This document shows, piece after piece, positions 25,721 through 34,823 of a stretch of DNA of 64,000 bases (position 1 is its first letter; each line of letters opens with the position of its first letter). Source of the stretch: AWTP1-13 sp963814055 (GTDB taxonomy: Bacteria; Pseudomonadota; Alphaproteobacteria; Rhizobiales; Hyphomicrobiaceae). Made by a program: the position numbers and the translations under genes. Location of the stretch: assembly GCA_963814055.1 (NCBI GenBank), contig CAWFBJ010000014.1:379720-443719 (forward strand), in the 5' to 3' direction. The notes below the pieces were generated by a model. It was given only the letters and a program-made list of their open reading frames with translations. It did no database searches and had not been told where the DNA came from.

Positions 25721-26846
25721 ATGAGCGACGATATCACAACCGAGCTGGCCGACATCGAGCGGATGGCCGCCATCGAGAGCCCGACGGCGAGCCCGGACGG
25801 CGTCAACCGAATGATGGATCTCGTCATGTCGTGGTTCGCTCCGCTCGGCGCGGCGATGGAGCGGCAGAAGATCGACCCGCGCTTCGGCGACATGGTGCGA
25901 GTAACTACCGATCCACGCCGCAGTGATCCTGGTATTCTCGTACTGTCGCACCTCGACACTGTGCACCCCCTCGGTACGCTGGCGAACGACTTGCCGATCC
26001 GACGCGAAGGCGACCGGCTGTATGGTCCTGGCGTGTTCGACATGAAGGGTGGCGCCATGCTCGCCATCGCTGCCTGGCGGGGCCTGACGGCCGAGGGAGG
26101 CGAAGTCCAGGCTGCCTGTCACGTTCCTGTTCACGCCCGATGAGGAGAACGGCTCGATTGCCTCGCGCAAGCACATCGAGGCGGCGGCGAAAAATGCCAA
26201 GTACGTGCTGGTCACCGAGCCCAAGCGTAATGGCGGCAAAGTCGTCACCTCGCGCAAGGGCACCGGCCGCTTTCAGATCGAGGCACATGGCCGGCCCTCG
26301 CACGCCGGCGCCAAGCACGAGGAAGGCCGCAGTGCCATCCGCGCCATCGCCCACACAATTCTGGAGATCGAAGGCTGGACGGACTATGCCCGGGGCATCA
26401 CGACAAATGTCGGCATGGTCGCCGGTGGCACCGGCGTCAACGTCATCCCAGAACACGCCCGTATCAACGCAGACGTGCGCGTGGTCGATCCGGAAAGCGC
26501 CGCCCAGATGGAGCGTCTCTATCGCAGTTTGACCTCTGAAGTCGACGGCGTGACGTTGACGGTCACCGGCCAGATGACGCGGCCGCCCTGGTCACCCGAT
26601 GTGGCCACCGAGTTAATCTTCAAGAGTGCGCAGGCGATTGCCCGCGATCTCGGCATTTCGCTGGAAACAGGCCCGCGCACCGGCGGCGGCTCGGATGGCA
26701 ATTTCACCGCGGCCATGGGCGTCCCAACGCTAGACGGCCTCGGAGTCGACGGCGAGGGTGCCCACACGCTCCAGGAGCACTTGCTGATCTCCTCTGTGAG
26801 GCCAGGGATCAGGCTGTTTAAAGGCTTGTTCGAGCAACTTGCGTGA
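25721..26846 (+). CDS. M20 family metallopeptidase, glutamate carboxypeptidase-like (frameshifted)
   Basis: The protein starts at ATG 25721 (MSDDITTELADIERMAAIES). One frame runs to about 26110, then the next frame gives LPVTFLFTPDEENGSIASRK and the remainder; one extra base in GTCCAGGCTGCC explains it. Read across it is about 375 residues with the M20 dinuclear-zinc ligands: HLDTVHPLG (His, Asp nearby), FDMKGG (bridging Asp), TPDEENG (catalytic Glu and ligand Glu) and C-terminal EHLLIS. The dimerisation domain RPSHAGAKHEEGRSAI is present. It likely removes an amino-acid residue (carboxypeptidase G2-like) from ligands brought in by the divergent ABC system. Confidence 0.88.
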
Positions 26847-27480
26847 ACAGTGGCCATGGGAGTCAACGACACGAACCGCTTACCTGACCGTGTTCAGGGC
26901 TGCCACGATGGGTCACTGTGAACGGAAACGTGACGTGTCCGCTTGGAGTGCAAGGTCTTCGAGCTGTCACGTGCACTCAACCTCACGCACTGCGCCTACC
27001 TGTGGCGCGCTAAACTGCCCATCGGAAGGTCGCACTTAGGCGCAGCGATTTTCTTGCAGTTCACCCAGGGTGCAGCATCGCTTGGCTGGACGAGTTATAC
27101 CTCCCGATAATACAGAACGTGCCGAACTTCTGAACGACAACCTGGCATTTTGCGGCAGAGGCGGAATGTCTGCCGGTACTCCGCAAGTGTCAGTTGGCGC
27201 CCCCACCCCTGCAATAGGCGCCGCAGTTAAACACGAAGTGTTTGGTTGATTTCATGCCATGTCCGGTTTGGGTCATAAGCAGACGTGACAGAGCCTTCTC
27301 CGGAACGTCTGCTTCACCCCAAAAAGCGGACATGCCGAACCATATCGGCCAATGTCCGCTTAGTGCCAATTCCGGTCATTTAGCGACCACTACTCGTCAG
27401 GCTACGGGTGACTTGCTTGTCACGTAGTTCGAGCACCAAGGTCGATGGTTGGTGTTCATTCGCCTCTGGGACGGCCGCCC
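26847..27480. other. Gene-free stretch with repeats
   Basis: No supported gene. It holds a dispersed GCGGACAT-type repeat (listed separately) and a weaker half copy at about 26909-26950 (ACGTGTCCGCTTGGAGTGC). The stretch resembles a string of decayed repeat units rather than coding DNA. Confidence 0.5.
27270..27380. repeat. Dispersed GCGGACAT-type palindromic repeat
   Basis: Full-length copy: GGGTCATAAGCAGACGTGAC, AACGTCTGCTTCACCCC, AAAAAGCGGACATGC and AATGTCCGCTTAGTGCC, that is, two alternating arm pairs in about 110 bases. Confidence 0.7.
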
Positions 27481-27987
27481 TCACTGTTGCGCTGGCGCCA
27501 ATTGATTGGGACCGCCTCCACGAAGCATCTCGCAGGCCATGTTGAGGTCGTAGGTGACCTCCTGGGCGACGATCCGGCCGTGTCTCACCGTGATCTCGGC
27601 GAGACCCGTAAGACCGAGGGGGGGAGCCTCGCGCCAGTAGTGGCGGCGAGCCGCGTGGGAGGCGCTCGACATGGGACCGCGCAGCGTGAATGCGAGATCC
27701 CGTGTTGCTGCAACGCCCGCAATCCCGAACCGCGCACGCAGCAATGCAAAGTATTGCGGCAGGCTACGTCTTGAGAAGTGGCCGACGAGGGGATCGTGGA
27801 AATCGTAGTCCTCGGCCGTTGCATCGGCGATCTTGGCTGGATCGGCCTCGGCCCAGCCCTCGATGTAGCGTAAGAGTATCAGGGCCGACGCTGACCCCTC
27901 TGCGACCGAGGGTCGAGCCGCCGGCATTCGATGCGGATGGCGGCGGTGTTCGTCACTCCGCAGCAGCGTTGCGTGCAACATGGGCAT
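27481..27987 (-). CDS. SnoaL/NTF2-like protein
   Basis: The start ATG at 27987 shares a base with the TAA of the preceding gene (TAATG), so it is translationally coupled. The 168-residue product has a polar leader, then the NTF2-like core ILLRYIEGWAEADPAKIADA, YDFHDPLVGHFSRRSLPQYF and a strand pair near EITVRHGRIVAQEVTYDLNM. The fold covers polyketide cyclases, isomerases and binding proteins; the conserved Asp/His pair in TAEDYDFHDP suggests a possible active site. The biological substrate is not predictable. It is last in a run of minus-strand small genes. Confidence 0.72.
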   Translation of the reverse strand: MPMLHATLLRSDEHRRHPHRMPAARPSVAEGSASALILLRYIEGWAEADPAKIADATAEDYDFHDPLVGHFSRRSLPQYFALLRARFGIAGVAATRDLAFTLRGPMSSASHAARRHYWREAPPLGLTGLAEITVRHGRIVAQEVTYDLNMACEMLRGGGPNQLAPAQQ

Positions 27988-28184
27988 TACCTGGAGTTCG
28001 CGTGACTGTCGTGTGGCAATGCAAAGCGCTGCAACTTGGACGCCGCCTCAACTCTCGTCCCGTCGGCCCTGTGCTGGGTGATGTCGCTAATCAGAATGGC
28101 GAATACACCGCCCGCAACGGCCAGCAGGCTCGCGGCCTGCAAAGCGACGGCGAGGTGGGTAGGTTTGATTGGCTTGCGAGACAT
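27987..28184 (-). CDS. Small single-helix membrane protein (65 aa)
   Basis: GGAGG eight bases upstream fixes ATG 28184 (MSRKPIKPTHLAVALQAASL). A basic start is followed by one helix (LAVALQAASLLAVAGGVFAI), then a polar tail with HRADGTRVEAASKLQRFALP. The positive-inside rule places the N-terminus in the cytosol. No family is recognised. The gene is coupled to the SnoaL-like gene by TAATG. Confidence 0.65.
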   Translation of the reverse strand: MSRKPIKPTHLAVALQAASLLAVAGGVFAILISDITQHRADGTRVEAASKLQRFALPHDSHANSR

Positions 28185-28231
28185 GGGATGGTCCTCCAGC
28201 GTTTCCTTGGCAGTTAGGTCGTGAAGCGATT

Positions 28232-28486
28232 TCAGTCGTTGGCGCGGTCGCACGCTTGGGAGATGTCCCAAGCGAGGGTCGCGCGTGAGAGCCCGCGTCG
28301 CTGAAACTCGGCGTCTGACAGCCCGGACAGCTGCTCGTAGACGCCTGCTGCAGCGTAGTAGTCGGCCGCCGTTGTGATCCAACCGGCGATCCGCGTGGCA
28401 AGTGGAGAGATAATGTCGAAAAGCCGCGACGGCGATCCGTTGTGTCGTGCTGCCCTGGCCGGCAAGAGGTGGTCGTGTATGGTCAT
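28232..28486 (-). CDS. DUF1127-like small protein
   Basis: The 84-residue product from ATG 28486 has a His/Arg-rich start (MTIHDHLLPARAARHNGSPS), a helix (LATRIAGWITTAADYYAAAG) and a C-terminal motif YEQLSGLSDAEFQRRGLSRA. The pattern L..LSDAELxRRGLSR is characteristic of DUF1127/YjiS-type proteins common in alphaproteobacteria. Family members are linked to RNA and phosphate or carbon metabolism in rhizobia; the role here is unknown. It lies in a tandem of small minus-strand genes. Confidence 0.68.
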   Translation of the reverse strand: MTIHDHLLPARAARHNGSPSRLFDIISPLATRIAGWITTAADYYAAAGVYEQLSGLSDAEFQRRGLSRATLAWDISQACDRAND

Positions 28487-28534
28487 GGCGCCAATCCTTG
28501 TTGGTGGGTCAGGGTGAGAACCGGCGGTGCGCGG

Positions 28535-28810
28535 TTACTTCTTGGAGCTGACAAGCAAGCCCGCCGTTTGCTCTCCTGAGAGGCCGCTGGGCTCGTTTGC
28601 GGCAGGCAATGCTCCGGAGGTCTCGGTCGCCTCGCCCCGCATGGCGTGCGACTCCGGTTCCAGCTGCGGCGCGAACTCGAGGTAGGCAAAGCACCCGGCG
28701 CAGGCTTGACTGGCCAGGATCGGGGGTGGGCTTACGTATTGCGCGGCGCTTGGCAGAGCAGCGGTGGCGGTTCCGAGAAAGACGGCGAGGGCTGATTGGT
28801 ATGGTTTCAT
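28535..28810 (-). CDS. Small secreted hypothetical protein
   Basis: ATG 28810 (MKPYQSALAVFLGTATAALP) begins a signal peptide cleaved near SAAQ. The mature chain has YVSPPPILASQACAGCFAYL with a CAGC pair, then a Glu/Ala/Ser-rich tail. The two close Cys could form a small disulfide or bind metal. No family is recognised. It is the gene nearest the divergent BTAD-TolB regulator and may be one of its targets. Confidence 0.6.
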   Translation of the reverse strand: MKPYQSALAVFLGTATAALPSAAQYVSPPPILASQACAGCFAYLEFAPQLEPESHAMRGEATETSGALPAANEPSGLSGEQTAGLLVSSKK

Positions 28811-28966
28811 GGCAGGTTGCTCCTGAACCCCGATGGGTCTGAGGCTCATTCCAGCTCCCGGCCGTCATCTACCTGTGCGGCTGACCGTGACCACGGCGTG
28901 AACTCTTGCTCGGCGCACTGTGAAAAGTCAGAATGGTCGAGATCAGAGTGCGTTAGCGGGACAGGT

Positions 28967-30968
28967 ATGGACAGCGCGCCGACGCCCACCTTTCAGCTTT
29001 CGCTCCTCGGCCGCTTAGAATTGAGCGGGCCTGAGGGGCTCATCGATCTGCCCAGCAAGAAGTTGGCCGGCCTGCTGGCCTTCCTGGCCTGCACGGCCTC
29101 GCAAGTGCACAACCGCGACAAGCTCATGGCCCTGCTTTGGGGCTCGCATTTTGAGGCTCAGGCACGGCAGAACCTGCGCCAAGCCCTCTCTCAGGCTTCG
29201 CCGGATCTTGGGCGAAGGCACCCTGGTCACCAATGGGGAGACAGTGTCGTTGCGGCCGGGCACACTCGTGTGCGACGTGGCGCAATTTGAGACGCTGCTC
29301 TCTCAAGGTACCCGCGATGCCCTGCATGCGGCGGTCGGCCTCTACAGGGACTGTCTGCTGACCGACATCGCTATCCCGGAAGAGGCCTGGACCGAATGGT
29401 TGGGCGTCCAGCGGCAGCGGCTGCAGGGCCTGGCGCTCGATGCCATGGTTAGGCTCGCGGAGCAGGAGTTTCATTCGGGCCGTCACGAGCAGGCGCTCAG
29501 GGCTGCCAGCCGGGCAATCGAGGTCAGCAGTCTGCGCGAGGACGCGCACCGGCTGGTCATGCGCGTGCTGGCTGCCGGCGGGCGCCGAGCTGACGCACTC
29601 AAACATTACGAAGACTTCGCTGCACTCCTGAAGCGCGAGCTCGCGGTCGAGCCGGATCCAACCACAAGAGCCATCTCCGCCGATCTTCGCAAATCTCAGG
29701 CGTTGCGGCCTGGATCAGAAGCTCGGCCAGATCCGGCTTCGGAGACGGGTGCGACTCTCTTGCCGCTCCCCGACCGGCCCTCGATCGCGGTCCTGCCCTT
29801 CGCCAACATGAGCGGCGATCCGGAGCAGGAGTATTTCGTCGATGGCGTAGTCGAGGACATCCTGATGGCCTTGTCGCGCGTGCGCTGGCTGCTCGTGATC
29901 GCCCGGCAGTCGAGCTTTTCCTACAAGGGCCAAGCTGTCGACTTGAAGCGGATCGGCCACGAACTCGGTGTGCGCTACATCGTCGAGGGCAGCGTTCGCA
30001 AATCCGCCAACCGCGCCCGCATCACCGTGCAGCTCATTCACGCCGAGACCGGCGCGCACATTTGGGCCGATCGCTACGACCGCGACCTGAGCGACATCTT
30101 TGCGCTGCAGGACGAGATCACGGAGCGGATCGTCAGCGCTATCGAGCCTGCCGTTCGAACAATTGAAATCAAACGCGCGCTTGCCAAGCCGACCGGCAGT
30201 CTCACCGCCTACGATTCCTATTTGCGTGCTCTCCCGTACTATTACTCGCAGACCAGAGAGGCAGTTATTCGCGCCGAAACGCTGTTGCAAGAGGCCATCG
30301 ATCTGGATCCCGGGTATGCTGAGGCACTAGGCACCCTCGCCGACTGCATTGCCATGCGGACATCGACCGGCTGGCATGAGAGCTGGAGGCGCGGAACCGA
30401 TGAAGCTTGCGAGGCTGCACGTCGCGCCCTTGCGGCGGGACCGGACAATAGTACATGCGTTGCGAGCGCAGCGTTTGCCTACGGCATTCTTGGACACCGG
30501 TTTGATGAGGCACTCGAGCTCGCTGAGCGGGCGATCCAGGTGCACCCCAACTCGACCTTCGTGCGTAACCGAGCGGGCGCGGTCTACAGCGTCAGCGGCG
30601 AGAGCGACAAGGCGATCGCTCAGTTCGAGGCGGCGCAGCGCATGAACCCGCTCGACAACAAGACGGCGACTGTCACCTTCACCGTCGCAACGACGGCGCA
30701 TTTCTTTGCGCGTCGCTTCGAGGAAAGCGTTCGCTGGGGAAGGCGCACAATGGCAATCACACCGGACGCAAATATTGCCCGTTGGATTGCTACCGCGGCT
30801 CTCGGGCATCTTGGGCGTCTCGACGAGGCGCGAGTCGAGATCGACAAGATTCTTGCGCAGTATCCCATCGCTACGCTCGCACGCGCACGCCGCGCAAGCT
30901 TCCGCTACGACTGGATGTACGATCTGTATCTCGACGGGTTGCGCAAAGCGGGGTTGCGGGAAGAATAG
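28967..30968 (+). CDS. BTAD/OmpR-type regulator with TolB-like and TPR domains (frameshifted)
   Basis: ATG 28967 (MDSAPTPTFQLSLLGRLELS) opens a DNA-binding winged-helix domain (KLAGLLAFLACTASQVHNRD), followed after a one-base shift near 29197 by RRILGEGTLVTNGETVSLRP and a bacterial transcriptional activator (BTAD) region to about residue 240. A TolB-like N-terminal domain follows (SIAVLPFANMSGDPEQEYFV, DGVVEDILMALSRVRW), then TPR repeats (HRFDEALELAERAIQVHPNS). The repaired protein is about 666 residues. This layout is typical of rhizobial SARP-like cytosolic regulators related to the CyaA3 family. It is divergent from the small envelope genes. Confidence 0.85.
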
Positions 30969-31144
30969 CCAGCCCAATCCCCGGGCCGATGTGTGGGGCG
31001 CAGCGTCCATACCTGATGCCTAACGGTCACTTCGTCTCAGGTGGGTCAAAACGCGACTCTCGATGGCTGGTGCGCTCTACTCTGGTTACCCCTCGATTCC
31101 AGACATTCTGCCCGCCGTCGGTAAGGTCGCAGCAGCCGTCACTG

Positions 31145-32446
31145 CTACGCGCCGGTAACACGCCAGATCACATCGCCCACATCGTCCGCTACCAGCAGCG
31201 AGCCATCGGGCCCGAGCGTGACGCCGACCGGTCGCCCATAGGAGACCTTTTCGTCCGAAGCCAGGAAGCCCGACAGGATATCCCGCGCCGGTCCGGCCGG
31301 AAGCCCGTCGACAAAGGGGACGAAGACGACTTTGTAGCCGCTCAGCTTGCTGCGGTTCCAGGAGCCATGCTGACCGATGACCATGCCGTCCGGAAAGCCG
31401 GGCAGCGTGCCAGCCGGCAACCAGCACAGGCCGAGCGACGCTGTGTGGCCGCCGAGCGCGTAGTCCGGCGTGACGGCTTTGGCGACCGCGGCCGGGTCCT
31501 GCGGCACCCGATCGTCCACCGTCTTCCCCCAGTAGCAATAGGGCCAGCCGTAGAAGCCGCCGTCGCGGACCGAGGTCAGATAGTCGGGCGGTGTCTCGTC
31601 GCCCAGACCATCGCGTTCGTTGACCACGGTCCACAGCGCTCCGGTGTGCGGCTCCCAGGCGAGGCCCACGGCGTTGCGCAAACCGCTGGCGAAGATGCGC
31701 GCTGCGCCGGTCGCCAGATCGAGCTCATACACGGCAGCCCGGCCTTCCTCCACCGCCATGCCGCTCTCGGCGATATTGCTGAGCGAGCCCACGCCGGCAT
31801 AGAGCTTACTGCCGTCGGGGCTCAGCAGCAGGCTGCGTGTCCAATGCCCGCCCGGTTTGAAGGGGACAAGTTTCCGCCCAGGCGCTGTGATGCGGTTGGC
31901 GCCCGCCAGATACGGGAAGGCCACCACGCCGTCGGTGTTGCCGACGTAGAAGGTGTCCCCTGCGAGCGCCATGCCGAAAGGCTGGTTCAGCCCCTCCATG
32001 AATATTTCGCTCGCTTCGGCGACGCCGTCGCCGTCCCTGTCGCGCAACAGCGTGATGCGGTTAGCACTCGTTCCAAGCGCACCCGCACGTTGCATCGTCG
32101 CCTGGATGGCGTAGGCGAACAGGTTCCGCACCGGACCGGGAATCGTTTTCGACTCAGCAACGAGGATGTCGCCATTGGGCAGCGCATAGATCCAGCGTGG
32201 ATGCTTGAGACCCTTCGCGAACGCATTGACCGCGAGCCCCGGCGCGACCTGCGGCTTCTGCCCCTCCGCCCACCCTTTGGCCGTCGGCATCTTGAGTGTC
32301 GGGATGGCACCCTGGGGCTGCGCCGCCGGTATCACCGGGGCGTTACCCCAGGCCGGTGCGGGCTCGGCACCCAGCCTCCGCCGCCACAACAATGCGGCGC
32401 CGCCGATCAGCGCGACGATCCGCGCAAAAATTCCAGAAGCGCTCAT
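31145..32446 (-). CDS. PQQ-type sorbosone dehydrogenase-like beta-propeller enzyme
   Basis: A 433-residue exported protein with a helix-like N-terminus (IFARIVALIGGAALLWRRRL) and the sorbosone/glucose dehydrogenase six-bladed propeller: LKHPRWIYALPNGDILVAES, NRITLLRDRDGDGVAEASEI, FMEGLNQPFGMALAGDTFYV, SGLRNAVGLAWEPHTGALWT and GYPVGV-like SYGRPVGVTLGPDGSLLVAD. The family usually holds PQQ in the propeller and oxidises aldoses or aldehydes in the periplasm. The DRDGDG motif probably binds calcium. It is a single gene, convergent with the BTAD regulator. The exact substrate is unknown. Confidence 0.9.
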   Translation of the reverse strand: MSASGIFARIVALIGGAALLWRRRLGAEPAPAWGNAPVIPAAQPQGAIPTLKMPTAKGWAEGQKPQVAPGLAVNAFAKGLKHPRWIYALPNGDILVAESKTIPGPVRNLFAYAIQATMQRAGALGTSANRITLLRDRDGDGVAEASEIFMEGLNQPFGMALAGDTFYVGNTDGVVAFPYLAGANRITAPGRKLVPFKPGGHWTRSLLLSPDGSKLYAGVGSLSNIAESGMAVEEGRAAVYELDLATGAARIFASGLRNAVGLAWEPHTGALWTVVNERDGLGDETPPDYLTSVRDGGFYGWPYCYWGKTVDDRVPQDPAAVAKAVTPDYALGGHTASLGLCWLPAGTLPGFPDGMVIGQHGSWNRSKLSGYKVVFVPFVDGLPAGPARDILSGFLASDEKVSYGRPVGVTLGPDGSLLVADDVGDVIWRVTGA

Positions 32447-32766
32447 CTACTTCCCTTGAACCCGGCCATCGATCACGGTCAACCAATCCTCATCAAAAAT
32501 AGGGACATTGGGCCCTTTCTCCGACTCTCGTAGCGCGCAGCGGCACCGCCGCGCGGGCCGCCTGCAGATTGCCGGGTCATGACTTGCCGGCCCATCAGCG
32601 GAACCGGCACGGCAGCTTTACCCCCGACAACTCTCGAACCTCCTGCGGTGCGAGAGCGGCGAGTTCGTGCCAGAAGCAGACGTTGAACCGGTATCTGGGA
32701 AGTGCCTCTCTGCAGAGATACGGGTTCTCTAACTTCTCTCCGTCTTCACAAAGGCTGGAGGTCGCA
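32447..32766. other. Intergenic stretch
   Basis: Presumed promoter region of the PQQ enzyme; no gene, hairpin terminator or repeat was recognised. Confidence 0.4.
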
Positions 32767-33450
32767 TCAGCTAGTCTCCACGGCCATCACGTCCATCCAT
32801 TGTTGCTGGGTGATTTGAAATCCGCCAGCTTCAAGTGTGGTCAGAAGGGGTGCCACTCGATTCAGGTTGACCAAGGCATAGACGTTATAATGTTCGGCCT
32901 GCGCTTCGATTGCAGAGGCGATTTGCGCGCATCGATGTGCATCAAAATCATCGCCCAAACGCGGGAGCAAGTCGTAGAGCTCTGATCTTAGTGGAAACGT
33001 TTGCACCGCCTTAGCGGTCGTGTTTGGGTCGGATGTTATCCACTTCAAGCTGTCAGCGTATTTTTCGCGGGCGGCGGTGAGTCGCTGAACTGGCATAGCA
33101 GGAACAGAAACATTCACCCAATAGTCTTCCGGCTGAACTTCATCACCGAAGTACGCAACTCCGAACTTCTGCAAGCTCGCAATTGCCGCCTCTTTCGCCC
33201 CTTGCGATGGCTTTTCGTTGCCGCTCTCAGCGATGAGCATCTCGACACTCGCCGTGTCTTCGTAGACGATTGCAAAGCCCCGCTGCTCCCGCTTCTTGAT
33301 GTGGCGCGCGATCCGTTCAAAATACTCTTTTGTCGCCAGGTCCATGATGGTCATCAGCGCGACTTCGCGCTCATTGTTCCTCAGAGTGAGAAACGCAAGT
33401 TGAAGAAACCCGTCCTTCGTTCGTGAAAACGTGCCATGTGTGGACGGCAT
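32767..33450 (-). CDS. Hypothetical protein (227 aa), lower GC than neighbours
   Basis: GGAG eight bases upstream supports ATG 33450 (MPSTHGTFSRTKDGFLQLAF). The soluble, mixed alpha/beta protein contains NNEREVALMTIMDLATKEYF, ERIARHIKKREQRGFAIVYE, the segment LIAESGNEKPSQGAKEAAIA, and near the end YNVYALVNLNRVAPLLTTLE and QQWMDVMAVETS. No family is recognised. Codon use looks lower in GC than the adjacent metabolic genes, hinting at transfer. It lies alone between intergenic stretches, which fits an accessory insert. No signal peptide or membrane helix. Confidence 0.65.
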   Translation of the reverse strand: MPSTHGTFSRTKDGFLQLAFLTLRNNEREVALMTIMDLATKEYFERIARHIKKREQRGFAIVYEDTASVEMLIAESGNEKPSQGAKEAAIASLQKFGVAYFGDEVQPEDYWVNVSVPAMPVQRLTAAREKYADSLKWITSDPNTTAKAVQTFPLRSELYDLLPRLGDDFDAHRCAQIASAIEAQAEHYNVYALVNLNRVAPLLTTLEAGGFQITQQQWMDVMAVETS

Positions 33451-33771
33451 CAAGCTCTCCAAGTCGCCTTGTTAACTGCGGCAAGTCACCGGTGCATGAT
33501 CAAGACGGCGTTCGTCTTCAGTCCGATTCATTGAAGTAAGCAGCCTGGAAGGTAAAGAAAAGCCGGTGCACACTCTTTGTTCCTAAGCATCTAGTCGAGA
33601 AGGCAAAGCCAGATTCGGGTCAAGAGTTCGCCTGCATCAACGCCTGACAGCACGTCGGAAGCCCTCAAATAGCAGACGGCCTCGCCGCAGCGCAGGAAAC
33701 CGGCAATCCGCGTGCAATCCTGAAGCGTCTATAGTTGATCAGGAGTTGCGAATAGGTCACGGAGAAATGAC
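33451..33771. other. Intergenic stretch
   Basis: No supported gene. GC is visibly lower around 33530-33600. No repeat of the dispersed family was seen here. Confidence 0.4.
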
Positions 33772-34149
33772 ATGGCCGATATCAGAGCGAAGCTCATTGG
33801 TTTGTGTGAGGCCTTCAACGCGCATGATCTCGATCGGATCATGAGTTTTTTTGCCGATGACTGCATCCTGGAGATGCCGCGAGGACCGCACCCTTGGGGC
33901 AGTCGCTATACGGGTAAGCAGGCGGTGCGAGAAGGATTGGCCACTCGGTTCGAAGGCCTGCCAGACGTCCATTACGCCAATGACGAACACTTCGTTGATG
34001 ACGATCGGCAGACCGGAATGTCGAAGTGGCTGCTGTCGGGCACCACTCGGGAGGGAAGACAATTAGAAGTGCAAGGGTGCGACTTCTATACGTTCCAAGG
34101 TGACCAAGTGATTCGGAAGGACTCGTATTGGAAGCTTGTTGATCGCTGA
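33772..34149 (+). CDS. SnoaL-like (NTF2-fold) protein
   Basis: GGAG ten bases before ATG 33772. The 125-residue product is a compact NTF2-like fold: IGLCEAFNAHDLDRIMSFFA, DDCILEMPRGPHPWGSRYTG, KQAVREGLATRFEGLPDVHY and a strand ending QLEVQGCDFYTFQGDQVIRK with KDSYWKLVDR. The FNAHDLDRIMSFFADDC pattern is strongly typical of SnoaL-like/DUF4440 cyclase or isomerase relatives. It is a stand-alone gene followed by a dispersed repeat. Fold call firm, substrate unknown. Confidence 0.85.
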   Translation: MADIRAKLIGLCEAFNAHDLDRIMSFFADDCILEMPRGPHPWGSRYTGKQAVREGLATRFEGLPDVHYANDEHFVDDDRQTGMSKWLLSGTTREGRQLEVQGCDFYTFQGDQVIRKDSYWKLVDR

Positions 34150-34180
34150 CGCTCTGAACGAGGTCGACTTCGGCAGAGTT

Positions 34181-34290
34181 GGGTCACAGGCTGACGTCGG
34201 GTAAGTTTTCCGGAATGTCTGCTTTGCCCCTGAAAGCGGACGTCCGGAAGTGTCGCAGACGATGTCCGCTTTGTGCCAAAAGCGGCTGTC
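34181..34290. repeat. Dispersed GCGGACAT-type palindromic repeat
   Basis: Full copy: GGGTCACAGGCTGACGTCGG, AATGTCTGCTTTGCCCC, GAAAGCGGACGTCCG and GATGTCCGCTTTGTGCC, then AAAAGCGGC. It lies between two convergent genes. Confidence 0.7.
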
Positions 34291-34319
34291 GGCGGCAGAA
34301 CGATGGTGTCCGCCGGATG

Positions 34320-34805
34320 TCACTGGTCCATCTCCCCTGTGGGATGGGCAATGGAGGCCAGCGTGACGCGTTCGTACAGGATGTGGTACGCGCTCAACAG
34401 TTCATCCCACATTGCTTCCAGTCCCCCAGTCCGGTTGGCAGCCTGACGAGTTGGATCCAGATGATCCAACCAGGCCAATCCCGGTCCCCGTTCCTCCACC
34501 GATCGTCGAACGAGCGCATCTTCGGTGAGCTTGAACAAATGCAGTGCGGCATCGTCTACATGGCGCTGAGCCGTCTTGAGGCAGCGCGAGTGGTACGCCG
34601 GATGCATTGTGTCGCGCGTGTCATCGGCTTCCATGCAGGCAAGGATCGTCTGCCGGAGCGAGAAAAGGGTTTCGGCAAGAAGTTCATAAGCGGGCCAGAA
34701 CTCCTCCCGTAGAGGTGTGTTCTCAAGCGCAAAGCCAAAGAAATCGAGTTCATGCATGCGCGTCTCGGTGATCCCGCGCCTATCTTCCATCCATTGTCTA
34801 TCCAT
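34320..34805 (-). CDS. Hypothetical helical protein (161 aa)
   Basis: The start ATG 34805 lies 18 bases after the Imm70-like/ankyrin gene, so the two are probably one transcript. The protein is all-alpha (MHELDFFGFALENTPLREEF, then WPAYELLAETLFSLRQTILA and KLTEDALVRRSVEERGPGLA), soluble and acidic, with no domain recognised. Its position right after a putative immunity gene suggests a related role, but nothing in the sequence proves it. An internal ATG at 34757 is also possible. Confidence 0.6.
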   Translation of the reverse strand: MDRQWMEDRRGITETRMHELDFFGFALENTPLREEFWPAYELLAETLFSLRQTILACMEADDTRDTMHPAYHSRCLKTAQRHVDDAALHLFKLTEDALVRRSVEERGPGLAWLDHLDPTRQAANRTGGLEAMWDELLSAYHILYERVTLASIAHPTGEMDQ

Positions 34806-34823
34806 GGGCCGCCCTTGCCACGG

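Noticed and set aside
30782..32533. A 583-residue open frame on the plus strand
   Set aside because: It is the shadow of the sorbosone dehydrogenase gene on the minus strand, which has clear propeller motifs; the plus frame is Arg-rich and has no domain.
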